From Allopusillimonas ginsengisoli (lineage in GTDB: Bacteria; Pseudomonadota; Gammaproteobacteria; Burkholderiales; Burkholderiaceae_B): 64,000 bases of DNA. The DNA lies in the NCBI GenBank assembly GCA_005239165.1, contig RAPG01000015.1:1-64000 (forward strand). The letters run 5' to 3'. Under the pieces are notes generated by a model, which searched no databases, was not told where the DNA came from, and saw nothing but the letters and a program-made list of their open reading frames with translations. Shown one piece after another: positions 43,050 to 51,036 of the stretch; position 1 is the first letter of the stretch; the number at the start of each line of letters is the position of its first letter. The translations under genes were made by a program, and so were the position numbers.

Positions 43050-43762
43050 TGACCGCAACCGCACTCGAAATCAAAGACCTGCAGGCATGGTACGGAGAAT
43101 CGCATGTCCTGCATGGCATAAACCTTGAAGTCGCCAAGGGTGAGGTCGTCACGTTGCTGGGTCGCAACGGTGCCGGCCGCACGACGACGCTGCGCGCAAT
43201 ACTGGGGCTGACGGGCGACCGCAAAGGCTCAATACGCATACAGGGCACTGAAGTCATCAATTTGCCTACCTACCGCATCGCGCAATTGGGTATTGGGTAC
43301 TGCCCTGAGGAGCGCGGCATTTTTGCGGGGCTGTCTTGCGAAGAGAATCTGCTGCTACCGCCTGTAGTAGGTGATACGCTGGGCGGCGGCATGTCTCTGG
43401 CCGAAATCTATGAAATGTTTCCCAACCTTGAAGAGCGCAGACACTCGCCTGGCACACGCCTTTCAGGAGGCGAGCAACAAATGCTGGCCGTCGCCCGCAT
43501 ATTGCGCACTGGCGCCAACCTGCTGCTGCTCGATGAAATATCCGAAGGGCTTGCCCCGGTAATCGTGCAAGCGCTGGCCCGCATGATTTCCACCCTCAAA
43601 GAAAAGGGTTACACCATCTTGATGGTCGAGCAAAACTTCCATTTTGCCGCCCCACTTGCCGATCGCTTTTATGTCATAGAGCACGGACAGGTCGTCGAAC
43701 ACTTTGCCGCCTCCGAACTGGCGGCCAGGCAAAACGATCTGAACACTTTGCTTGGCGTGTAA
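43049..43762 (+). CDS. livF: LivF-type ABC ATP-binding protein with Arg in Walker A (cluster 1)
   Basis: Second ATPase of transporter cluster 1, 237 residues. The P-loop reads GRNGAGRTTT: residue 44 is Arg (codon CGC, 43178-43180) where the catalytic Lys is expected. All else looks normal: signature RLSGGEQQMLAVAR, Walker B LLLLDEISEG and H-loop MVEQN. The downstream partner livG keeps its Lys, so the pair may have one weak and one normal ATP site. Some Burkholderiales LivF proteins may share this change, which I cannot check here. Confidence 0.9.
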   Translation: MTATALEIKDLQAWYGESHVLHGINLEVAKGEVVTLLGRNGAGRTTTLRAILGLTGDRKGSIRIQGTEVINLPTYRIAQLGIGYCPEERGIFAGLSCEENLLLPPVVGDTLGGGMSLAEIYEMFPNLEERRHSPGTRLSGGEQQMLAVARILRTGANLLLLDEISEGLAPVIVQALARMISTLKEKGYTILMVEQNFHFAAPLADRFYVIEHGQVVEHFAASELAARQNDLNTLLGV

Positions 43763-43842
43763 GCGCCTGCCTTCCCACCCCGGCTTCGCCCGGCTCCAAA
43801 ACATAAGCAATATATCTATATCAACAACAAGGAGACATCACC

Positions 43843-45054
43843 ATGAAGCTACGCACTCTGACTGCGGCGTTGGCATTAACGGGCCTCGGCCTTTCGGCTC
43901 CAGGATATGCGGCTGGCATCTCTGACGATGTCATTCGTATCGGCTTTATTACCGATATGTCCAGCGTCTATTCTGACATCGACGGCTCTGCCGGCGCTGA
44001 TAGCATCAAAATGGCCATCAAAGATTTTGGCGGCGAGGTAAATGGCAAAAAAATTGAGGTGATGGTTGCCGATCACCAGAACAAGGCGGACATTGCTTCG
44101 GCGCGGGCACGCGAATGGTTTGACGAGCAAAATCTCGACATGCTTGTGGGCGGCACTAACTCGGCCACCGCCCTGGCCATGGCTGCAGTTGCCGCCGACA
44201 AGAAAAAACCATTTATTGCGATCGGGCCCGGCTCATCCAACCTGACCAATGCGCAGTGCACCCCCTACACCATCCATTATGCTTACGATACCGTGGCGCT
44301 GGCACGTGGCACCGGTGGTGCCGTGGTCAAAAACGGCGGCGACACCTGGTTCTTCCTGACCGCTGATTACGCCTTTGGTCATGCACTCGAACGTGACACC
44401 ACCAAAGTCGTCAAAGCCGATGGCGGCAAGGTGCTGGGCAGCGTGAAGGTTCCGCTGGCAACCACCGACTTTTCTTCGTACATGCTGCAGGCACAAAGCT
44501 CTGGCGCAAAAATTCTGGCGCTGGCCAACGCTGGCGGCGATTTCACCTCCTCAGTGAAGGCGGCCAATGAGTTCGGCGTGACTAAAACCATGAACCTGGC
44601 AGGCATGCTGGTATTCATTAACGACATTCATGCACTCGGGCTGGAATCTACCCAGGGCATGTATCTGACATCGGCGTGGTACTGGAATCAGGATGACGAA
44701 TCACGCGCTTGGGCCAAACGCTTTTTCGACCAGCACAAACGCATGCCATCATTTATCCAGGCAGCCGACTATTCAGCAACCATGTACTATCTGAAGGCCA
44801 TAAAAGAAACCGGTACCGACGACGGTGATACTGTTGTCAAATGGATGAAGTCCAACAAAATAAACGACTTCTTCACCAAGGACACCACAGTACGTGCAGA
44901 CGGCCGTGTGCTCAACAACATGTATCTGATGCAGGTCAAAAAGCCTGGTGAGTCCAAGCAAGACTGGGACTACTACAACATGATCACCAAGCTTCCGGGT
45001 GAACAGGTTTACACTTCTGCCGAAGAATCCACCTGCCCCTTGCTTAAAAAGTAA
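43843..45054 (+). CDS. Periplasmic substrate-binding protein of HAAT family (cluster 1)
   Basis: 403-residue Leu/Ile/Val-binding-protein-type receptor. The signal peptide MKLRTLTAALALTGLGLSA ends PGYAAGIS. DDVIRIGFITDMSSVYSDID opens the first lobe. A disulfide may form between the Cys in TNAQCTPY and the Cys near the end (EESTCPLLKK). AAGGAG sits nine bases before the ATG. Subgroups of this type bind amino acids, amides, urea or aromatic acids; the motifs do not decide which. A hairpin (45070-45086) separates it from livH, presumably lowering permease expression relative to the receptor. Confidence 0.9.
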   Translation: MKLRTLTAALALTGLGLSAPGYAAGISDDVIRIGFITDMSSVYSDIDGSAGADSIKMAIKDFGGEVNGKKIEVMVADHQNKADIASARAREWFDEQNLDMLVGGTNSATALAMAAVAADKKKPFIAIGPGSSNLTNAQCTPYTIHYAYDTVALARGTGGAVVKNGGDTWFFLTADYAFGHALERDTTKVVKADGGKVLGSVKVPLATTDFSSYMLQAQSSGAKILALANAGGDFTSSVKAANEFGVTKTMNLAGMLVFINDIHALGLESTQGMYLTSAWYWNQDDESRAWAKRFFDQHKRMPSFIQAADYSATMYYLKAIKETGTDDGDTVVKWMKSNKINDFFTKDTTVRADGRVLNNMYLMQVKKPGESKQDWDYYNMITKLPGEQVYTSAEESTCPLLKK

Positions 45055-45069
45055 CGTTTCGCGCGCGGC

Positions 45070-45091
45070 GCTGGCCATAAGCCAGCCCGCG
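45070..45091 (+). promoter_or_regulatory. Intercistronic stem-loop between receptor and livH (cluster 1)
   Basis: GCTGGC (45070-45075), loop CATAA, GCCAGC (45081-45086), with a second CGCG pairing outside and TTTCTATT after it. It sits 16 bp after the receptor stop. It could act as an attenuator or 3' mRNA protector, as in other receptor-permease operons. The fold is by eye. Confidence 0.5.
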
Positions 45092-45135
45092 TTTCTATTG
45101 GGACCTGACTGTTTCGTCCACCATTTCATGACTTT

Positions 45136-46022
45136 ATGACTGCAATATTCGGCATACCCATCCAGGCCCTGCTGGGGCAACTTCTGCTGGGCCTGGTCAA
45201 CGGCTCTTTTTACGCCGTTCTTTCACTGGGCCTGGCCGTTATCTTCGGACTGCTCAACGTTATCAACTTCGCCCATGGCGCCCTGTACATGCTGGGGGCT
45301 TTCGTCGCCTGGATGGGCTTGCAGTACCTCGGGCTGGGCTACTGGACCATGTTGATCGTGGCACCCATCGTCGTTGGTATTTTCGGCATCGTTCTTGAAC
45401 GCACGCTTATCCGTCATCTGTATAAGCTCGATCATCTGTACGGGCTGCTGCTCACATTTGGTCTCACTCTGCTTATTGAAGGTATTTTCCGCAGCTTCTA
45501 TGGCGTTTCCGGGCAACCTTACCCGACTCCCGAATTGCTGAAGGGTGGCGTAAATCTTGGCTTTATGTACCTGCCCATTTATCGGGGCTGGGTTGTCATC
45601 GCTTCAATTATCGTTTGCCTGGCTACGTGGTTCGTAATTGAAAAACCCGCCTGGGAGCCCTGCTGCGCGCCGGCACTGAAAACTCCAAGCTGGTTGAGGC
45701 TTTTGGCGTTAACGTGCCGCTGCTCATTACCCTTACCTACGGGTTTGGTGTCGGGCTCGCAGGCTTCGCGGGGGTACTCGCGGCACCCATTATGCAGGTT
45801 TCACCGCTGATGGGCTCCAACCTGATCATTGTCGTTTTTGCCGTAGTGGTCATTGGCGGCATGGGCTCAATTATGGGCTCAATTCTTACCGGCCTGGGCC
45901 TGGGCGTGATTGAAGGTTTCACCAAGGTATTCTGGCCTGAAGCCTCCAACACGGTTGTATTCATTATTATGGTTATTGTGCTGTTGCTGCGTCCGGCAGG
46001 CTTGTTCGGGAAAGAAAAATGA
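45136..46022 (+). pseudogene. livH: LivH-type permease interrupted by a 1-base frameshift (cluster 1)
   Basis: Membrane permease subunit of the HAAT importer. Residues 1-170 (start MTAIFGIPIQALLGQLLLG) give the first half of the helices and read FVIEK up to 45645. There the A-run at 45641-45645 is one base short: GAA AAA CCC should be GAA AAA ACC CGC CTG, that is IEKTRLGALLRAGTENS. The remaining helices continue in another frame to 46022 (VNVPLLITLTYGFGVGLAG onward). Restoring one A gives 295 residues, normal for LivH. Its end overlaps the livM ATG as ATGA, which supports translation running through in nature. It is a sequence error or a recent mutation. Confidence 0.9.
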
Positions 46023-46999
46023 ACCGTCAATTAATTGCTTACGCACTGGCCATCATCGTGCTTGCGCTGCTGCCGGCGCTGGGTGCATACCCCATCTTCG
46101 TCATGAAGATCATGTGCTACGCCCTGTTCGCCTGCGCGTTTAATCTGCTTCTTGGCTATACCGGTCTGCTGTCATTTGGGCACGCTGCCTTTCTGGGCAG
46201 CGCCGCCTACGCTACGGGCCACGCACTGGCCGTATGGGGGCTTCCAACCTCAGTCGGACTGCTGTTTGGCACTGTAGTCGCCGGTTTGCTGGGCCTGGTA
46301 ATGGGCTTGCTCGCCATACGCCGTAGCGGTATTTACTTTGCCATGATTACGCTGGCCATGTCACAAATGGTGTTTTTCTTCTTTCTTCAAGCTCCATTTA
46401 CTCACGGCGAAGACGGCTTGCAGGGCATTCCCCGCGGCGAGGTGTTCGGCATTAATCTGCACAACGACCTGAACCTGTATTACCTGGTCATGGCTATTTT
46501 CGTCTTTGGCTACTTTGTGTGCTGGCGCGCCATTAACTCACCTTTTGGCCAGGTACTCAAAGCCATCCGCGAAAACGAGCCACGCGCTATTTCGCTGGGC
46601 TATAACGTTGATAACTTCAAGTTGCTGGCGTTCGTGCTCTCTGCCGCGCTGGCCGGCCTGGCTGGGGCGACCAAGTCGCTGGTTTTTGTATCTGCCACCC
46701 TGTCCGATGCCACGTGGCAGATGTCCGGCATGGTCATTCTCATGACCTTGATTGGTGGCCTGGGCACATTTACCGGCCCTGTGCTGGGCGCCTTTATTGT
46801 GGTCATGCTCGAGAATAAAGTGGGCGAATTCGGACGCTTCCTGGCCCATACAACAGGGGTGGAGTGGTTCAGATCGCTGGGGGAGTCTGTCACCATTGTC
46901 ATCGGCCTGATCTTTATTATTTCGGTACTTGCTTTTCGCCGCGGTATCGTCGGCGAACTGGGTGCTTACTTCAAGGCAAAAAGGGCACCGTCGAGCTAA
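46019..46999 (+). CDS. livM: LivM-type permease (cluster 1)
   Basis: Second membrane subunit of the plus-strand importer, 326 residues. Its early segment GYTGLLSFGHAAFLGSAAYA is the LivM signature, and the loop near FGQVLKAIRENEPRAISLGY is the EAA-like ATPase-contact region. About nine hydrophobic helices, with a polar C-terminus. Coupled to livH by ATGA. A perfect hairpin terminator starts 30 bp after the stop. Confidence 0.93.
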   Translation: MNRQLIAYALAIIVLALLPALGAYPIFVMKIMCYALFACAFNLLLGYTGLLSFGHAAFLGSAAYATGHALAVWGLPTSVGLLFGTVVAGLLGLVMGLLAIRRSGIYFAMITLAMSQMVFFFFLQAPFTHGEDGLQGIPRGEVFGINLHNDLNLYYLVMAIFVFGYFVCWRAINSPFGQVLKAIRENEPRAISLGYNVDNFKLLAFVLSAALAGLAGATKSLVFVSATLSDATWQMSGMVILMTLIGGLGTFTGPVLGAFIVVMLENKVGEFGRFLAHTTGVEWFRSLGESVTIVIGLIFIISVLAFRRGIVGELGAYFKAKRAPSS

Positions 47000-47028
47000 C
47001 GCCTGCATGTGGACAGTGTTCAAAGAAA

Positions 47029-47058
47029 CAAGAAAGCCCGGATGACCGGGCTTTCTTG
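47029..47058 (+). terminator. Terminator after livM, merging with a tandem repeat
   Basis: A perfect 13-bp stem: CAAGAAAGCCCGG (47029-47041), loop ATGA, then CCGGGCTTTCTTG (47046-47058). The 3' arm and tail (CTTTCTTG) already match the unit of the tandem repeat that starts at 47052. Confidence 0.85.
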
Positions 47059-47167
47059 TTTTCTTGTTTTCTTGTTTTCTTGTTTTCTTGTTTTCTTGCT
47101 TTCTTGCTTTCTTGCTTTCTTGCTTTCTTGCTTTCTTGCTTTCTTGCTTTCTTGCTTTCTTGCTTTC
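47052..47167. repeat. Octanucleotide tandem repeat, 14.5 copies
   Basis: Five copies of TTTCTTGT (47052-47091) are followed by nine copies of TTTCTTGC (47092-47163) and a partial TTTC. Within each block the copies are perfect. The unit equals the 3' arm of the overlapping terminator. It is intergenic, between convergent livM and livF (cluster 2). In one frame it would read as a Phe/Leu/Ser/Cys octapeptide, but no coding evidence exists. Confidence 0.95.
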
Positions 47168-47259
47168 AGATTTTACTGATGACGCTGCTGTAGGTGGGCA
47201 GCGTAAAACGGCTCCACGTCAATACAGGCTGCGGCTTATAACAAAAAAGGCTCCACAGT

Positions 47260-48030
47260 TCAGGAATGGTCTTGCTCTTTGCGCGCCGTGCCCAGGCCCA
47301 GATAGCTTTCAATGACGCGCGGATTATGGGCCAGTTCGTTAGCCTTGCCTTCAAGCACAACCTCACCAGTTTCAAGCACGTACCCGTAGTCTGCCACTTG
47401 CAGGGCTGCACGGGCATTCTGCTCTACCAGCAGAATGGCCACACCGGTACTGCGCAAACGGGCAATGATCTGGAAGATTTCGCGCGCAATGCGCGGTGCC
47501 AGGCCCAAACTGGGTTCATCAAGCATTAACAGCTGTGGCTGTGCCATAAGAGCCCGCCCCACTGCCAGCATTTGGCGCTCGCCGCCCGACAGGGTGCCAG
47601 CCAGTTGCTGACGCCGCTCGCGCAAGCGCGGAAAGAGATCATAGACCTCATCCATGGTTTCGCGCCAGCCATGTTTGCCAGCCCGGTACAGACGAAAACC
47701 GCCCAGCAGCAGATTATCTTCAACTGTCATGCTGCCAAACAGCTCGCGGCGTTCTGGTACCAGCGAAATGCCGTCTGAAACCCGGCGCTCTACCTGCCAG
47801 GCACCGATTTCCGCACCAAGATAATGCACCGAGCCTGAACAGTTGCCTGTACCAGGCAAGGAACCCATGATGGCATTAAGCAGGGTCGACTTGCCTGCCC
47901 CGTTACCGCCGATTACCGTGACGATACTGCCCCGTGCGACGGCAATATTTGCGCCCAAGACAGCATGAACTTTGCCGTAACGCGCCGACAGATCGGTAAC
48001 CCGCAAGACGGGATGACGTAGTGCGCTCAT
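47260..48030 (-). CDS. livF: LivF-type ABC ATP-binding protein (cluster 2)
   Basis: ATPase of the minus-strand HAAT importer, 256 residues. Walker A is canonical (GGNGAGKST), the signature is GTLSGGERQMLAVGRALM, Walker B is LLMLDEPSLGLAP and the H-loop VEQNARAAL. It is the last gene of the minus-strand cluster and overlaps the LivM-LivG fusion gene as ATGA (48027-48030). Unlike its cluster 1 counterpart it keeps the P-loop Lys, so the two clusters are separate systems rather than a recent duplication. Confidence 0.93.
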   Translation of the reverse strand: MSALRHPVLRVTDLSARYGKVHAVLGANIAVARGSIVTVIGGNGAGKSTLLNAIMGSLPGTGNCSGSVHYLGAEIGAWQVERRVSDGISLVPERRELFGSMTVEDNLLLGGFRLYRAGKHGWRETMDEVYDLFPRLRERRQQLAGTLSGGERQMLAVGRALMAQPQLLMLDEPSLGLAPRIAREIFQIIARLRSTGVAILLVEQNARAALQVADYGYVLETGEVVLEGKANELAHNPRVIESYLGLGTARKEQDHS

Positions 48031-49862
48031 GCGCCTGCTCCCTGGGCGGATGCAGAAACATTGACGATGTCATCAACCTCATCATCCACACCACCAAGGT
48101 AGGCTTCAAGCACAGCAGGATCACGCTGTATGACTTCAGGTGTACCCTCGGCCAGCTTGGTGCCAAAATCCATGACGACTATGTGATCGGTCAGATTCAT
48201 TACGAAATCCATGTCATGTTCAACCAGGAGTATGCTCATGCCCTCGTGCCGCAGTTGATCTAGCACCTCTGCCAGCGCCTGTTTTTCTTTGTAGCGCAGG
48301 CCTGCAGCGGGTTCGTCGAGCAGCAGCAGCACGGGGTCAGCCGCCAGCGCCCGCGCAATCTCGACGATACGTTGCTGACCCAGGGCCAGATTGCCCGCCT
48401 GCTCATAAAGATAATCGCCCAGGCCCACACGCTGCAGCTGCTGAGCCGCTTCGTGCAGCAGCTCAGCCTCTTCCCGACGCTCGGCATGCAACAGTGCCGA
48501 CAACACGCCGACTTTGCTGCGCAAATGCGCGCCCAAGGCGACGTTTTCGAGTACCGTCATGCCAGGCAGCAGTTGTACATGCTGGAAGGTACGCCCCACA
48601 CCCAAGCCGGCAATTTCGCGAGAAGGCAAGCCGTCCAGCCGCTTGTCAAGAAAGCGGACCACACCTCGCGTCGCGGGTGTGACCCCGGTGATCAGGTTGA
48701 ACGTTGTGCTTTTCCCGGCACCATTGGGCCCTATAAGGCCCATAATTTCACCGGCCTTAAGCGTGAAACTGATGTCATTGACAGCGACCAGCCCGCCAAA
48801 TTCTTTACGGATTGCGTCGACCTCAAGCACATTAGTGCCTTTTTCAGGACGAACTCGCTGCGGCAATGCCTGCGCGGCTGGAGGAGGCTCTGCGCGGCGG
48901 GTCTCAACCACCCCCGTCATCATCGACCACCAATTTGCCAGAATATGCCACACCCCTTCACGTGCATATTGCAGCACCAGCACCATGAGCACGCCAAATA
49001 CGATCAGCTCAAAGTTGGCACTGGTATCAAGCAGAGCCGGCAACACGTTCTGCAACTGATCTTTAAGGGTCAGAATAAGCCCCGAGCCAAGCACCGCACC
49101 CCAGACACTGCCTGCTCCGCCCACCACGGCCATGAACAAGTATTCGATGCTGTAGTTCAGGCCGAATGGGCTGGGGCTGACAGCGCGTTGCATATGCGCA
49201 TACAACCAGCCTGAGATGCTGGCAAGTACCGCTGCATAGACAAAAACAATGGTCTTGTAGGTGGCCATATTTACGCCAAACGACTCAGCCATGCCGCCCG
49301 TGCCCCGCAGGGCGCGTATTGCCCGCCCGGGGCGTGAATCAAGCAGATTGCGGGTGGCCCACATCGCCAGCAGCAGCACCGCCCAGATCAGGTAATACAT
49401 ATGGCGCCCGCTACCCAGCGAAAACCCGAAAACATTCAACGCCGCAATACCTGCTATACCGTCGTACTGCCCAAGAAAACCAAGATTGCCGAAAAGATAA
49501 TAAAGTGACAGGCTCCAGGCAATGGTGCCCAGTGGCAGGTAGTGCCCGGAAAGCCTGAGCGTAATGGCACCCAGTACAAAAGAGATAAGCAAGGTAACCA
49601 GCACGCCAGCTACAAGCGCCAGCCAGGGCGAGCTGCCCAGTGCAGTCGTCATCCATGCGGTGGTGTATGCGCCCATGCCCACAAATGCCGCCTGACCAAA
49701 CGACGTCATGCCGCCCACGCCAGTCAGCAGAATAAGCCCCAGCACCACCAGCGCCGACAGTCCCACATAATTAAGATGCGTAATCCAGAACTCAGGCGTC
49801 ACCGGCAGCACAGGCAATGCGGCCAGCAGCACAATCACGGCGATAAGCAGTATGCGATTCAC
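48027..49862 (-). CDS. LivM-LivG fusion: permease plus ATP-binding protein (cluster 2)
   Basis: 611-residue fusion. Residues 1 to about 320 form a LivM permease with about nine helices and the early segment LLTGVGGMTSFGQAAFVG. A Pro/Ala-rich linker (TRRAEPPPAAQALPQ) at about 325-345 leads to a LivG ATPase, with Walker A GPNGAGKSTT near 383, signature LALGQQRIVEIARAL, Walker B LLLLDEPAAGL and H-loop VEHDMDFVM. No stop or frameshift lies at the junction, so it appears to be a genuine fusion. Such fusions occur in some HAAT systems. It ties one ATPase to one permease in the complex. Confidence 0.92.
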   Translation of the reverse strand: MNRILLIAVIVLLAALPVLPVTPEFWITHLNYVGLSALVVLGLILLTGVGGMTSFGQAAFVGMGAYTTAWMTTALGSSPWLALVAGVLVTLLISFVLGAITLRLSGHYLPLGTIAWSLSLYYLFGNLGFLGQYDGIAGIAALNVFGFSLGSGRHMYYLIWAVLLLAMWATRNLLDSRPGRAIRALRGTGGMAESFGVNMATYKTIVFVYAAVLASISGWLYAHMQRAVSPSPFGLNYSIEYLFMAVVGGAGSVWGAVLGSGLILTLKDQLQNVLPALLDTSANFELIVFGVLMVLVLQYAREGVWHILANWWSMMTGVVETRRAEPPPAAQALPQRVRPEKGTNVLEVDAIRKEFGGLVAVNDISFTLKAGEIMGLIGPNGAGKSTTFNLITGVTPATRGVVRFLDKRLDGLPSREIAGLGVGRTFQHVQLLPGMTVLENVALGAHLRSKVGVLSALLHAERREEAELLHEAAQQLQRVGLGDYLYEQAGNLALGQQRIVEIARALAADPVLLLLDEPAAGLRYKEKQALAEVLDQLRHEGMSILLVEHDMDFVMNLTDHIVVMDFGTKLAEGTPEVIQRDPAVLEAYLGGVDDEVDDIVNVSASAQGAGA

Positions 49863-49865
49863 GGC

Positions 49866-50903
49866 TTATTCCTCCTCGTCTGTCAGCGGTGCACCAAACG
49901 AGCGCCACAACAGAACCGGAATGATCAGCGTGAAAACGATAACTTCTTTGTAGGCACTGGCCCAGAATGATGAAAACGCTTCAAGAATGCCCACGAACAG
50001 GGCTCCAGCCAGTGCGATCGGATAACTGACGATACCGCCAAAAATGGCGGCCACAAAGCCTTTGAGCCCGATCAGAAAACCCGTGTCGTAATACACCGTG
50101 GTCACCGGCGCAATCAGCATGCCCGAGAGCGCGCCAATAGCCGCAGCCAAGGTAAAGGTGAGCATGCCTGACATGCTGGTACTAATGCCCATCAGACGCG
50201 CACCGCGGCGGTTTACCGCCGTGGCACGCAAGGCCTTGCCGTAAAGCGTGTGGCCGAAAAATGCCCACAGCGCCAGAATCAGCACAAAACACGTGCCCAG
50301 CACAAAAAACGTCTGCGCTGTCCAGCTGACTGGACCAATCATGACCTCACCTTCCATGAAGGGCGGCGTGCGCCACCCCTCTGCACCGAAGAACACCAGC
50401 GCTATGCCTGTCAATGCAAAATGAACCGCGACAGAGATAATAAGCAGCACCAGAACACTGGCCTCGGCAACCGGCTGGTACACAAGCCGATAGGTCATGG
50501 GGCCCAAGGGTATGACCAGCACCAGTGAGAACAGGACGTTAAGCCACAAGGCCGTGCTGTCGCTGACAATGTACGGAGCGATCAGATACAGCAAAACCGG
50601 GAGCAGTAATGTCCAGCTGGCCGTCCGGAACAGGCCGCGGGCACTGTGCGCCCGCATCGCCCCAATGCAGTCGAACGCAAATACCAGCGCACCCATGATT
50701 AGAAGCAGCGTAACCGTACCCGGTATGCGGCCATTGACCATGTAAGCCAGCGTCAGCGCACCGAACGCAACAAACTCACCCTGAGGAATAAAAATAACCC
50801 GGGTAACAACGAAAACCAGCACCAGGGCCAGCCCGAGCAAGGCATAGATGGCGCCATTCATGACGCCATCCTGCAAGAGTATCAATACAATTGTTGTGTC
50901 CAT
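49866..50903 (-). CDS. LivH-type permease (cluster 2)
   Basis: 345-residue membrane permease, about 50 longer than typical LivH. The start MDTTIVLILLQDGVMNGAIY precedes a strong helix, and FIPQGEFVAFGAL is the LivH-like loop. An extra stretch around HSARGLFRTASWTLLLPVLL adds one or two hydrophobic segments. The cytoplasmic EAA-like region is FGHTLYGKALRATAVNRRGA. It lies 3 bp upstream of the LivM-LivG fusion, and a strong inverted repeat separates it from its receptor gene. Confidence 0.9.
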   Translation of the reverse strand: MDTTIVLILLQDGVMNGAIYALLGLALVLVFVVTRVIFIPQGEFVAFGALTLAYMVNGRIPGTVTLLLIMGALVFAFDCIGAMRAHSARGLFRTASWTLLLPVLLYLIAPYIVSDSTALWLNVLFSLVLVIPLGPMTYRLVYQPVAEASVLVLLIISVAVHFALTGIALVFFGAEGWRTPPFMEGEVMIGPVSWTAQTFFVLGTCFVLILALWAFFGHTLYGKALRATAVNRRGARLMGISTSMSGMLTFTLAAAIGALSGMLIAPVTTVYYDTGFLIGLKGFVAAIFGGIVSYPIALAGALFVGILEAFSSFWASAYKEVIVFTLIIPVLLWRSFGAPLTDEEE

Positions 50904-50950
50904 TACCGGGCAGCCAAGCCTTTAAACAAAAAAATGCGCCCCGGCATCTG

Positions 50951-50991
50951 CGCCAAGCAATACCGGCCCTCTGGGCCGGTATTGCTTGGCG
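50951..50991 (-). promoter_or_regulatory. Strong stem-loop between receptor gene and livH (cluster 2)
   Basis: A perfect 19-bp stem: CGCCAAGCAATACCGGCCC (50951-50969), loop TCT, and its complement (50973-50991). On the minus strand it follows the receptor stop by about 45 bases. A T7 run lies some 15 bases further on, too far for a classical terminator but compatible with partial termination or 3'-end protection of the receptor mRNA. Confidence 0.75.
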
Positions 50992-51036
50992 ACTAGATGA
51001 GCGTGGCGCTTTAAGCGCGTACGCCGCCGTGGTCCC

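Noticed and set aside
46864..47193. Short frame that reads through the TTTCTTGC repeat as Phe/Leu/Ser/Cys octapeptides
   Set aside because: The frame overlaps the livM 3' end and is open only because the unit lacks stops. No start or ribosome-binding site fits, and the unit is not a multiple of three.
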